Source: a virus. Taken from it: a stretch of 26,725 nt of DNA. Each line of letters starts with the position of its first letter. Within the stretch, counting starts at the first letter, position 1. The DNA lies in IMG/VR virus record IMGVR_UViG_3300006752_000181, positions 1 through 26,725 of that record. One strand, given 5' to 3'. The notes under the pieces are model-generated. The model searched no databases and had not been told where the DNA came from. It saw only the letters and a list, made by a program, of their open reading frames with translations. Below, piece by piece: positions 1-8,900 of this stretch. Position numbers and translations under genes: made by a program.

Positions 1-795
1 CTAATTAGTTATGATGGTACTAATTCTACGCAGTATAGCATTTTTAATCCAGCTTATAAAGATTATAAAAATGCACAAAATGCTCAACAATCAAAAATAA
101 AAATTCAAGAAATATTTCATTTTTCTCCACAAGCTGCATACAGATTTTTTGATACAACTTCAGCAATAAATTATTTAAATAATCAATTTGCTTTTGAATC
201 TTTTACTCCTGAAACTGTTTTTTATGTATTACCTGTTTTTGAAGATTTATTAAGAGCTGGTCAATTAGACATATCTAATAGAGTAAGAAGAAGTAACTAT
301 TCTTATAAATTACAAGGTCAAGATTTAAGAATTTATCCTAATCCTACAAGTAGTAATCCAATGAATCTATTTATAAAGTTTACATTCCCAGCTGATCCTT
401 ACAAACCTTCTTTACCTTATGATGATACTTCTTTGCAAGGTGTATCTAATATATCTAATGTTCCTTTTGGAAATATTCCTTTTAAAGGAATGAATGCAAT
501 GTCACGTCAGTGGATAAGACAATATACTTTAGCTTTATGCAAAGAAACTTTAGGATTAATAAGATCAAAGTTTGGAACTGTTCCTATACCTGGAGGAAGC
601 TTGCAATTAAACGGATCTGATTTATTAAGTCAGGCTGCTACAGAAAAAGACAAACTAAATCAAGGGCTAGGTGAAACATTAGATAAACTAACATATCAGA
701 AGCTTATTGAGAGTGACGCAGCTCAGTCTGATTCTATGCGATCGATACTTAAAAATATTCCTGTGCCTAATGGCAGAGCGATAATAATGGGATAA
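1..795 (+). CDS. gp13-like neck protein (5' partial)
   Basis: The frame is open from the first base of the window, so the start lies upstream and 264 C-terminal residues are visible; an internal ATG at 361 is not the true start. In T4, gp13 forms the neck with gp14, closes the filled head and provides the site for tail joining. The C-terminus matches my recollection of T4 gp13: a W-x3-Y-x2-AL-x-KE helix (nt about 508-550), then a P-x-PGG turn (VPIPGGSLQLNG), then an A-x2-EK-x2-L helix, ending in a short hydrophobic strand (RAIIMG). It is followed by gp14- and gp15-like genes as in T4, which supports the call. The stop is 10 nt before the next ATG. The upstream visible part, rich in N, Q, Y and F, is less recognisable. 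Confidence 0.82.
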   Translation, partial: LISYDGTNSTQYSIFNPAYKDYKNAQNAQQSKIKIQEIFHFSPQAAYRFFDTTSAINYLNNQFAFESFTPETVFYVLPVFEDLLRAGQLDISNRVRRSNYSYKLQGQDLRIYPNPTSSNPMNLFIKFTFPADPYKPSLPYDDTSLQGVSNISNVPFGNIPFKGMNAMSRQWIRQYTLALCKETLGLIRSKFGTVPIPGGSLQLNGSDLLSQAATEKDKLNQGLGETLDKLTYQKLIESDAAQSDSMRSILKNIPVPNGRAIIMG

Positions 796-805
796 GGATA
801 AAAAA

Positions 806-1462
806 ATGGCAAGATTATTTATTGGGCAAAGAGAAGCTGACTTTATATCTGATATTACAAAAGAATTAATAAAAGATGTTGTAGGTCAAAAAATATATTA
901 TTATACAGTTAGAGAAGATTTGTCTAATGTTCATGACATATATGAAGAATCAATACATAAGATATTTAATCCTCCTGTAGAAGTTGAATGTCTTATTGAA
1001 TGGCAGCCTTCTGTTGTTAAAACAACTAGATTTGGTCAAGAGCAATTAAAAAAGATTATTGCTTATCTTCACCCAAGAGACTTAATAGACAGAAATATTG
1101 ACGTAAAAGACGGAGATTACTTTTCTTATGGAGACAATTTCTATGAAATAACATCAGTATTTACAGATCAAATTGCTTTTGGACAAGTTGAAAGAGTTGT
1201 ATCTATTAAATTAAATGCTATACAAACAAGAATAGAAAATATAAATAAAACTCCATTAGGACCTACTAATGAATTCTACTCTGATAAAGATGCAATACAA
1301 ACTACTTTTGAACAACAAAGAGGATTAACTGAAACTGATAAGCGACAATTAGTAGAAGATAAAGTTTTAGAAGCACCTATTGGTAAAGCAAGAAAAGTTG
1401 CTCCTGACGGTACTGAAAGATCTTTAAATGGTATTGGTTCTTCTTTTTATGGAGATGACTAA
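806..1462 (+). CDS. gp14-like neck protein
   Basis: 218 aa, near the length of T4 gp14 (256 aa). Gp14 assembles with gp13 below the portal and completes the neck before tail attachment. Two family-like segments are visible: residues about 28-50, with VGQKIYYYTVRED followed by an I-x-E-x-I stretch (compare VEVYYVPRE in T4 gp14), and residues 103-118, GDYFSYGDNFYEITSV, matching the T4 GDLIYFP...LFEI segment, followed by a GQ-x3-R-x6-K beta strand. The C-terminal 70 residues are polar, probably extended, and end in GIGSSFYGDD. A purine-rich AAGGAT sits just upstream of the ATG. The stop overlaps the next ATG by one base (TAATG), suggesting translational coupling with the gp15-like gene. Confidence 0.8.
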   Translation: MARLFIGQREADFISDITKELIKDVVGQKIYYYTVREDLSNVHDIYEESIHKIFNPPVEVECLIEWQPSVVKTTRFGQEQLKKIIAYLHPRDLIDRNIDVKDGDYFSYGDNFYEITSVFTDQIAFGQVERVVSIKLNAIQTRIENINKTPLGPTNEFYSDKDAIQTTFEQQRGLTETDKRQLVEDKVLEAPIGKARKVAPDGTERSLNGIGSSFYGDD

Positions 1463-2682
1463 TGACTACAAAGTATGATGAAATAAAAAATAGATATGCT
1501 CCTACAGGATATGAAGGTCAAAATTACACAGAAAACTTTACTATTCCTTCTTGTGGAATAGAAGATTTAGATAAAGCTGTATTTAATCTTTTTGACAAGC
1601 AAATGCCTTTATATTATGATTTAAAAGGTGAACAAAAGAAAGTTCCTGTTATATTTGCTACAGGTGAAAGATATGCTTTATTAAGAAGAAAAAAACCTAT
1701 TATAGATAGAACAGGTGCACTTATTTTACCTTTAGTTTCAATATCTAGAGATTCTATTTCAAGTAAAGCTACACATCCTGCAAACAATCAAATGTTTCCT
1801 CACGTAATAAAGAAAAAGATATCACCTAAAGATATTATATATAGACAACTAAATAACTTTGAAAATTTAAGAAATTCAAGTAATTCTGAATCTAAAGAAG
1901 AAAAAGAAGTAGATTTTTCATTAAAGCCTAACATTAAAAACAATATTATAGAAACTATAGAAATACCACCAATAAAATATTATTCAGCAACATATAATAT
2001 TATATTATGGGCATCATTTACTCAGCAAATGAATCATTTTCTAGAAGCAGTATTAAATAGTTTTACAATAAACCCGGGAAATATATTAAAAATAGAGTCT
2101 GATAAAGGTTATTGGTTTACAGCGTCTATACAAGATCAGATATCTCAGCAAAACTCATATGAAGATTATACTGATGGTGAAAGGTTTGTAAAGAATACTT
2201 TAACTTTAAGTACCAATGGATACATTATAGCTCCTAATATAAAAAATGGTAAAACAGCTTTAAGATCATTCGTAAGCTCTCCTGTTATTAATTTCGAAGT
2301 GTTAACCGATTATACAAATATTGAGCCAAAATCAAACGGAGTTCAAGATAGTGATCCTAATGCAAACATTTTAGATGATCTTAGAACTGAAGATGGATTT
2401 GTTCCAAGCATGCAGATAGGAATAGATTCTTTTGAGAATTCAAATAATTTAAATAATTACGATAAATCGGATGCTTTTTCTTCAAATTCGCAAGACGAAA
2501 AATATAAATCAGAGCTTGTAGGTGAAAGAGGAACAGACTATACTAAAAAAGTTAAAAAAGTTTTTAAAGATTCTAGTGGTAATTCTGTTCCTGTTATGGT
2601 AACAACATCTACAGGACAGGGAGAAACGCTATATGATTCTCGTTTTGCTGAAGTTTTGTTTAATATTTCTAACGAAGAGTAA
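1462..2682 (+). CDS. gp15-like tail terminator / sheath-stabilising protein
   Basis: 406 aa. T4 gp15 (272 aa) caps the finished tail tube and sheath and links the tail to the neck. Segments resembling gp15 are: KKVPVIFATGERYALLRRKK (residues 59-78; compare VPITYAS-KEHF), a P-x-I/V-S strand at about 90-96, the YNIILWASFTQQMNHFLEAV helix region (179-198; compare YELSIFTRYEDDMFQIVEQI), and a late L-x-LSTNGYIIAP strand (about 247-258; compare LTFEVNGWMYPP). A polar Ser/Lys/Glu linker at about 136-156 separates the halves. The 125 residues after about 280 are acidic and Asn/Ser-rich and have no clear T4 counterpart. The start overlaps the gp14 stop by one base. A 57-nt gap to sheath 1 follows. Confidence 0.78.
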   Translation: MTTKYDEIKNRYAPTGYEGQNYTENFTIPSCGIEDLDKAVFNLFDKQMPLYYDLKGEQKKVPVIFATGERYALLRRKKPIIDRTGALILPLVSISRDSISSKATHPANNQMFPHVIKKKISPKDIIYRQLNNFENLRNSSNSESKEEKEVDFSLKPNIKNNIIETIEIPPIKYYSATYNIILWASFTQQMNHFLEAVLNSFTINPGNILKIESDKGYWFTASIQDQISQQNSYEDYTDGERFVKNTLTLSTNGYIIAPNIKNGKTALRSFVSSPVINFEVLTDYTNIEPKSNGVQDSDPNANILDDLRTEDGFVPSMQIGIDSFENSNNLNNYDKSDAFSSNSQDEKYKSELVGERGTDYTKKVKKVFKDSSGNSVPVMVTTSTGQGETLYDSRFAEVLFNISNEE

Positions 2683-2724
2683 TATTTGGATCGTAATTAC
2701 ATATTTAATAGATGAATATATAAT

Positions 2725-2731
2725 TTAGGAG
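2725..2731 (+). promoter_or_regulatory. Strong Shine-Dalgarno of sheath 1
   Basis: TTAGGAG lies 8 nt before the ATG at 2740. It is a near-perfect ribosome binding site and fixes the start, which also begins directly with the expected sheath N-terminus. The 57-nt gap before it holds no clear promoter. Confidence 0.75.
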
Positions 2732-2739
2732 TTATAACT

Positions 2740-5700
2740 ATGGCTGAACAGACATTTAAGTCTCCAGGATTCTTTGAACGAGAAATAGAAATAATTAGCA
2801 GACCATTATTTAGAAATTATACAACACCAGTGGGTGTCATCGGGTCAACACAAAAAGGACCAGCTTTTGTACCAACAACAGTCACTTCATTTCAAGAGTA
2901 CGTAAGAGTTTTTGGACAACCCGAACAAGATAGAGATTCTGCACATGCTGCTGCAGAATTCTTTTCTAACGGTGGTAAATCTCTTACGATGTGTAGAGTT
3001 TTAGGCGCAGGTCACGGATCAAGCTCAGTAAACGCAGGCTTTAAAGTAGTAGGAACTGCAGGACCAGGAGGTGCTGGTTTAAATACTAATAGAGCTTCTG
3101 GCGCAGTTCAATTTATTGTTGCAGATCATACAGTAAATAATGCAGAGCACGTTACACTTGGGCTATTAAACGATAATAACTCGATTACGCTAGCTGCAGA
3201 TCAAGATCCAAGTGATGGCGTCTTAACTACAGGAACAGAGCTTAATGCGCAACTTATTAGAGCAATGATTTTTATGGAAAAAGATCATTCAATGCTAATA
3301 TGCGAAGTAGGAGCAGCTGTTAGTAATGCTGGTGATAACGATGTTGCAACTGCATCATCTTCTAGATTTAAATTAATTATAGTAAATAAAGCTGACGAAG
3401 ATGCAGAAGTTGCATCTTATGTTGTTTCTTTAGATCCTAGCGATGATGCTTATATATCTAAAGTTTTAAATACTGATAGCTTTAAACATCAAGAAAAGTT
3501 ACATTATTTATATGCAGATTTTCCTGTAGATACATCTGTTGCTGATGTTGCGGGTAATAAAGTTGCTATATTACGAGGAAAAGATTCGTATTTAAATTAT
3601 TACGGTGACTTTTCTAGCAAGTTTACTGCAGCACAAACGCCAATGTTTATCTCACAGCCCTACGGTGAAAGAGAATATGAACTTTTTAAATTCGAATCAA
3701 TTGACGATGGTGAGTTTGGTTCAGGAAAATATAAAGTAAGTATTTCTGATTTAAGAGCTTCTACAGATCCTAATGATAAGTTTGGAACATTTTCAGTTCA
3801 AGTTAGAGACTTATACGATTCTGATTTAAATCCTACAGTTTTTGAATCATTTGAAAGAGTATCTTTAAACCCAAACTCTGACAATTATATTGCTAAAGTT
3901 ATTGGTGATCAAAAGATTTATTTAAACTTAGCAACAGACGATGAAAACGAAAAAAGATTAGTTAGAGAAGGAACTTATGAGAATCAATCAGAAAGAGTTA
4001 GAATTAAAATCTCTGATGATGTTTTAATGGGTGAAGTACCTGAAGATGCTCTTCCTTTTGGATTTAGAGGTATTCCTACTTTAAAAACAACAAGCACGCT
4101 TAAAGACGGACAATCAAGCAGAGATGCTAGTTCAAATTATCTTATTGGTATTGACGATTCATCAAATACACTTGTTGCTGCTAATGCTGGATCTAACAAG
4201 TTATTATTATCAGTTATACCTCCATTACCTTATAGAATGAAAGTTACATTAGGAGATATGAGAAAGCCTGATGGTAAGTATTTTCAAACTTATTTAGGTC
4301 AAGTTTTAGGTAGTGATGGATTAGAGTTAAATAGTGAATCTGTTAATACTAATTTACATTGGGGATTAAATGCTAGCAGAATAACAGATATTCATAATCC
4401 TAATAGAGCTACTGATATTGATTCTAATAGGCTAGCAGGTAACCTTGTTAAAACTTTAGGGAAAGTTGTTAATGTTCTAACAAGTGGATTAGATAGTGAT
4501 ACAATAAATAATAATAAATTTAGTTTAGCAAAAGTTGCTTTAAAGGAATCATCTTCTTCTACAGTTTCTGGAACTGTTAGTGATGTTTATTTAGAAGCAG
4601 TATATATTAGAAACGCTGAAGTTTCGAGTAATATTTATGATTCAGCTTCTGGTCAAATTAAAATGTCACTAACACAAGATCCTTTTACAACAGAAGGTGC
4701 AACTAATAGCAATGAAATAAGATTGACTTTAGCTGGTCTTTTAAAAGAAGACAAGGTTAAATTTAACAAGTACAATAGAATGGCTAAATTTACAGCGCCT
4801 ATGTATGGAGGTTTTGATGGGGTAAATATTATGGATAAAGATTCATATTACTTTACAGACAAATCTGCATCTGTAGAATCAGGTGGTCATGGTGTAAATT
4901 ATACAAGTGGTTTGTCTGGAACTTCATCTGGAATGAGTGGTGAAAGATTATCAAACAATTCTATAAACGCTTTTAGAAGTGCTGTTAAGTTAATGACAGA
5001 CGAACTTGTTATAAATCATAATGTATTGGTTTTACCTGGAATAAGAGATGATCTAATTACAAGCTACGTATCTGAAAGAGTTAAAGAGTATGGTAAAGCT
5101 ATATATTTAATGGATATTCCACATTATGATTCTTATGATACTAGAATATTTTTAGATTCAAGTGGAGTAACATCATTAGTACCTGATGCTGATGCTACTT
5201 CTACAAAGTTTAATGGAAAAGATTTAGATAATAATTATGTAGCAACTTATTTCCCAGACGTTACAATATTAGATCAGGGTGACGATTTAGGAGCGAGTCA
5301 ATTTAATCCTAGACTTGTTCATGTACCTGCTTCTGTTGTTGCTTTAGGTGCTCTTGCGAAAACAGATAATGATTCTCAACCTTGGTATGCCCCTGCTGGT
5401 TTTTCTAGAGGCGCTTTAGCTTCTGTTGCATCTGTTGATTCAAGATTAAATGCTGCTGACAGGGATACATTATATGAGTCTAGAATTAATCCTATTGCTA
5501 GTTTTCCCAATAATCAATTTGTTATTTTTGGTCAGAAAACAACTCAAGTAGCTAGAACTGCTTTGGATAGAGTTAATGTTAGAAGATTAATGATTGAGAT
5601 AAAGATGCGAATTGAAAAGATTGCTTTAGGATTATTATTTGCTCAAAATGACGCTCAAACAAGATCATCTTTTATTTCTAGCGCAACTAGAGAGTTAAAT

Positions 5701-5883
5701 GATATTCAGATAAATTCTGGTATTGAAGATTTTAGAGTTATAATGGATGAAACAAATAATACTGACGAGGATGTTGATAATAATAGACTTAACGGAAAGA
5801 TTATTGTTGTGCCTACAAGAGCAGTTGAATTTATAGCAATGGACTTCATTATTACAAATAGTGGCGTAGAATTCCCATCATAA
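2740..5883 (+). CDS. Tail sheath protein 1 (gp18-like)
   Basis: 1047 aa, much longer than T4 gp18 (659 aa). Sheath subunits surround the tube and contract on infection. The N-terminus has SPGFFERE, then the GSTQKGPAFVP signature (KGPAFVP at residues 39-45), a FQEYVRVFG helix and an FFSNGG-x5-CRVLG strand, all typical of sheath domain I. The C-terminal domain has PWYAPAG followed by RGAL (about 882-892), the FGQKT turn (about 930-934), an LDRVNVRRL helix and a final strand VVPTRAVEFIAMDFII, the region forming the inner-core linkages in known sheaths. The middle (about 100-840) holds protruding domains shared with sheaths 2 and 3, for example SDNYIAKVIGD. It is the shortest of the three paralogs and the most likely principal sheath subunit, by inference. 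Confidence 0.93.
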   Translation: MAEQTFKSPGFFEREIEIISRPLFRNYTTPVGVIGSTQKGPAFVPTTVTSFQEYVRVFGQPEQDRDSAHAAAEFFSNGGKSLTMCRVLGAGHGSSSVNAGFKVVGTAGPGGAGLNTNRASGAVQFIVADHTVNNAEHVTLGLLNDNNSITLAADQDPSDGVLTTGTELNAQLIRAMIFMEKDHSMLICEVGAAVSNAGDNDVATASSSRFKLIIVNKADEDAEVASYVVSLDPSDDAYISKVLNTDSFKHQEKLHYLYADFPVDTSVADVAGNKVAILRGKDSYLNYYGDFSSKFTAAQTPMFISQPYGEREYELFKFESIDDGEFGSGKYKVSISDLRASTDPNDKFGTFSVQVRDLYDSDLNPTVFESFERVSLNPNSDNYIAKVIGDQKIYLNLATDDENEKRLVREGTYENQSERVRIKISDDVLMGEVPEDALPFGFRGIPTLKTTSTLKDGQSSRDASSNYLIGIDDSSNTLVAANAGSNKLLLSVIPPLPYRMKVTLGDMRKPDGKYFQTYLGQVLGSDGLELNSESVNTNLHWGLNASRITDIHNPNRATDIDSNRLAGNLVKTLGKVVNVLTSGLDSDTINNNKFSLAKVALKESSSSTVSGTVSDVYLEAVYIRNAEVSSNIYDSASGQIKMSLTQDPFTTEGATNSNEIRLTLAGLLKEDKVKFNKYNRMAKFTAPMYGGFDGVNIMDKDSYYFTDKSASVESGGHGVNYTSGLSGTSSGMSGERLSNNSINAFRSAVKLMTDELVINHNVLVLPGIRDDLITSYVSERVKEYGKAIYLMDIPHYDSYDTRIFLDSSGVTSLVPDADATSTKFNGKDLDNNYVATYFPDVTILDQGDDLGASQFNPRLVHVPASVVALGALAKTDNDSQPWYAPAGFSRGALASVASVDSRLNAADRDTLYESRINPIASFPNNQFVIFGQKTTQVARTALDRVNVRRLMIEIKMRIEKIALGLLFAQNDAQTRSSFISSATRELNDIQINSGIEDFRVIMDETNNTDEDVDNNRLNGKIIVVPTRAVEFIAMDFIITNSGVEFPS

Positions 5884-5910
5884 TAATAGTTAATAAATAA
5901 AACAAATTAA

Positions 5911-5916
5911 TAGGAG
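5911..5916 (+). promoter_or_regulatory. Strong Shine-Dalgarno of sheath 2
   Basis: TAGGAG lies 10 nt before the ATG at 5927 in a 43-nt gap after sheath 1. It supports that start and high translation. Confidence 0.7.
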
Positions 5917-5926
5917 ATTAAATAAC

Positions 5927-8900
5927 ATGGCTGGACAAAAACAAGGATCAGCAAGAGTAACACTAAGAGAAATTGACTTATCACAAGTAAGCTCTACTTC
6001 TATAGAGCCGCAAGGCGTTCCAGCTGCTATTGTTGGTACTTCACATAAAGGTCCTGCCTTTGTACCTAGAACATTTGCCAATATGCAGCAGTTTCAAGAA
6101 GTTTTTGGAAGCATGACTTCTAGAGGTAGACTTAAAAATTCAAATTTATATGCACCTTTAGCTTTTAACGAATGGATGAGAAATTCACAAGCAGGAACTT
6201 TTATTAGAGTTCTTGGTGTTGGTGATGGAAGTTCTGCAGCAACAGGATCTGGATTTGTTGTAGGAAGTGAACAAGTTCAATTAAATCCAGAAGACTCTGC
6301 TAATAGATCAAAAGTATTCAAAAACAAATATGCATCAATAGATGATAACAGAAGAACAAAAGCTACAGAAATAGCAAGAACTCACATGCTTGGTTGCTTT
6401 ATGAAAGATTCAACAGGAAGTACATTTCTTCAAGATTCTGGAGTTCAAACAGCACAAGCAGCTGGATCATTAAAAATAACTTTAAGTAATGATACTCATA
6501 TAACAGATGGAAGTACTTTAAAGTTAACTTTTAATACTGATCCTAACAATTCTTCTACAACAAAAGTAGTCACTTTTACTTTTTCAGACGGAGAAGCACT
6601 AAATGATAATGATAAAGTTATTAAAGCTGATGGTTCTAACGCTGTAGTACTTACTGATTTAAGAGATGCTATCAATGGAACTACTGTAGCAGATGATAAT
6701 TCAACACGTTTAGATGCACATTTAATAGCATCTTTAACAGGAAGTACTTTAACAATTTCTTCTCAACACTCTTCTTTAGGAACAGCAACAAATAATATGA
6801 CTGCTGAGTCTGACATGAAATCAGATGGTGTAGTTACAGATATTAATGTTGGTGGTAAAACAGCATCTGAAGTTAGTCAAACTGTGAGTTTTGGTTCTGC
6901 TGGAAATACTGCTGCAAGATTTGATATAATGAAAACTGCAGGAACTTCTGCAAATGTTTCTGCAAATGAAACAATTACTTTTAACCTAATTGAAAATGAT
7001 GGAGATGCATCACTTACAGAAAAAGGTGTTTCATATCACTTTAAAGCTGCAGAATCTATCGTGATAACTCAAACAAGTGGAGGAAATACAACTGCTGATT
7101 TAGTTACAGGTAAATATGTCATTAAGTCTAATAATAATGTATGGGTTCAAATTGGATCTACACTTTTAGAATCTTTAAGAAATTTAAAAACTGCAATTGA
7201 CCGAGTAGCACCTTCAGGTGGTACAGCTACTCTTCATCAAGGCTTATCTACAACAACATTAGATACACAAAGTACTAAGTTAACTATCTTTCAAAAAAAT
7301 CTTGGTGAAGATGGCAATGCTGATCCTGATGACTCTCCAAATATTACAGCCTTTACTCTGTCTAATATTACACTTGTAAATGCTTCTAGTCAAGCAAACG
7401 CTGTTTTATCTACAACTAATGAAAAGACTAAAGCAGACTTTGCAGCATGTCATTTTTATGGTGGAACAGATAGCTCTGAAAAGAAAAACTTAACAATTAA
7501 GTTAACTGGAAATCCTCGTGTTGGTGATAAATTAGTTATTAGGACTCAAAGAGTTGATGATGTTGATGGATGGCATAAACTTCACTTATTATTTGATGTA
7601 ACCAGAGACGATGAAAATGGGCAAAACTCAGGACAACCAAGAAAAGTTAAAATAGGTGTCGACCTACAGGAAACACTTTATAATTTAAGAAACGAAATAA
7701 TTGACCCTAGCAATAAAGCTGGTATTTCTAGTGTTCATCTATCTTTAGATGTTACAGTTGATGACGCAAATGATTCTTTAACATTAACATATAAAAACAA
7801 TAATGCAGCAAACGATACTTTTGTTGCTGAAGGTAGTGCTCAAGGTGGTTTAAGAGGTGACACGACTTGTGTAGGAATTGAAATGGGTGAATATGCTACA
7901 TTTAGCAATACTAGCGGATTTAGCTTAGTTGGAAATCACGGGCCAAAAACAGTTAACTTTACAGGAGGAGGAGGAGCAGCTGCTCCAGTAATTCGTGGTA
8001 TTTTAATGGCTCCTCAAGGTGTTAAACCAACATTAAATGTTACAGAAGGAAATACTGTAAAAAATAACTATGTATCTTATTCTGAAGCATCTGCTGATGT
8101 TACAAGTAATATTTCTAAAGAAGTAAACATAAGTGTTTTTGGTAATACTACAGGTAGTAATTTAGTTGGATATTCTGTAGGTGATGTAACTAATAATACA
8201 TTTAAAATAGTATTAAATGGATTTCTTAACGCTGAACAGTCTTCTGTTTATACATGTTCTTTTAATCCTCAAGATGACAATTACTTTGCTAAAGTTTTAA
8301 ATACAGACCCAACTAAAATAGAAGAGCTTGGTCATTATTTATACGCAAATTGGGATATTGAAGCTGCTGTAGCACAAGTTAGTAATAGCGGTTTATTAAG
8401 AGGTGGTGCTCCAATAAATGGAACAGATTACACTAACATGACAGGATTTCTTATATCAAAAGATTCTAGTGATACTGATTATGAATATGAAAAGTTTGAG
8501 GGTAGATTTGGAACGGCAAAAACTCCTTGGATAGTTTCTCAATATAACGGAGGAAATGATACGTCAAATAGAGGAACTGATGGTGTACATAAGTTATTTA
8601 AATTACATATTTTAGATGATGGTAGTAGTGGAAATAGTTTATATAGAGTTTTAATATCTGACTTAAGATATGAAAAAGATGATTATGGAACATTTTCTCT
8701 TACTTTAGAAGAATACAGTTCAGATTCTATATTAGGAACTCCTGTTGTTACTTGGAAACAATTAAATTTAGATCCTAATAGTAGAAATTATATCGGAAGA
8801 GTTATAGGTGATAAATATACATATTACGATTTCTCTTCTCAAAAATTAAGAACAAAAGGTAATTTTGAAGTAAGAAACGAGTATGTAAGAGTTGAACTAT

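Noticed and set aside
361-795. A 144-aa gene starting at ATG 361
   Set aside because: The frame is open from base 1, and the upstream residues continue the same protein, so this ATG is internal to a gp13-like gene cut by the window edge.
5890-6081. 63-aa minus-strand frame, and other minus-strand frames at 15025-15324, 17779-18057, 20224-20409, 22656-22856, 25000-25182 and 25543-25737
   Set aside because: All are antisense to well-supported genes or cover ribosome binding sites, are hydrophobic from reversed A-rich codons, and show no family signature.
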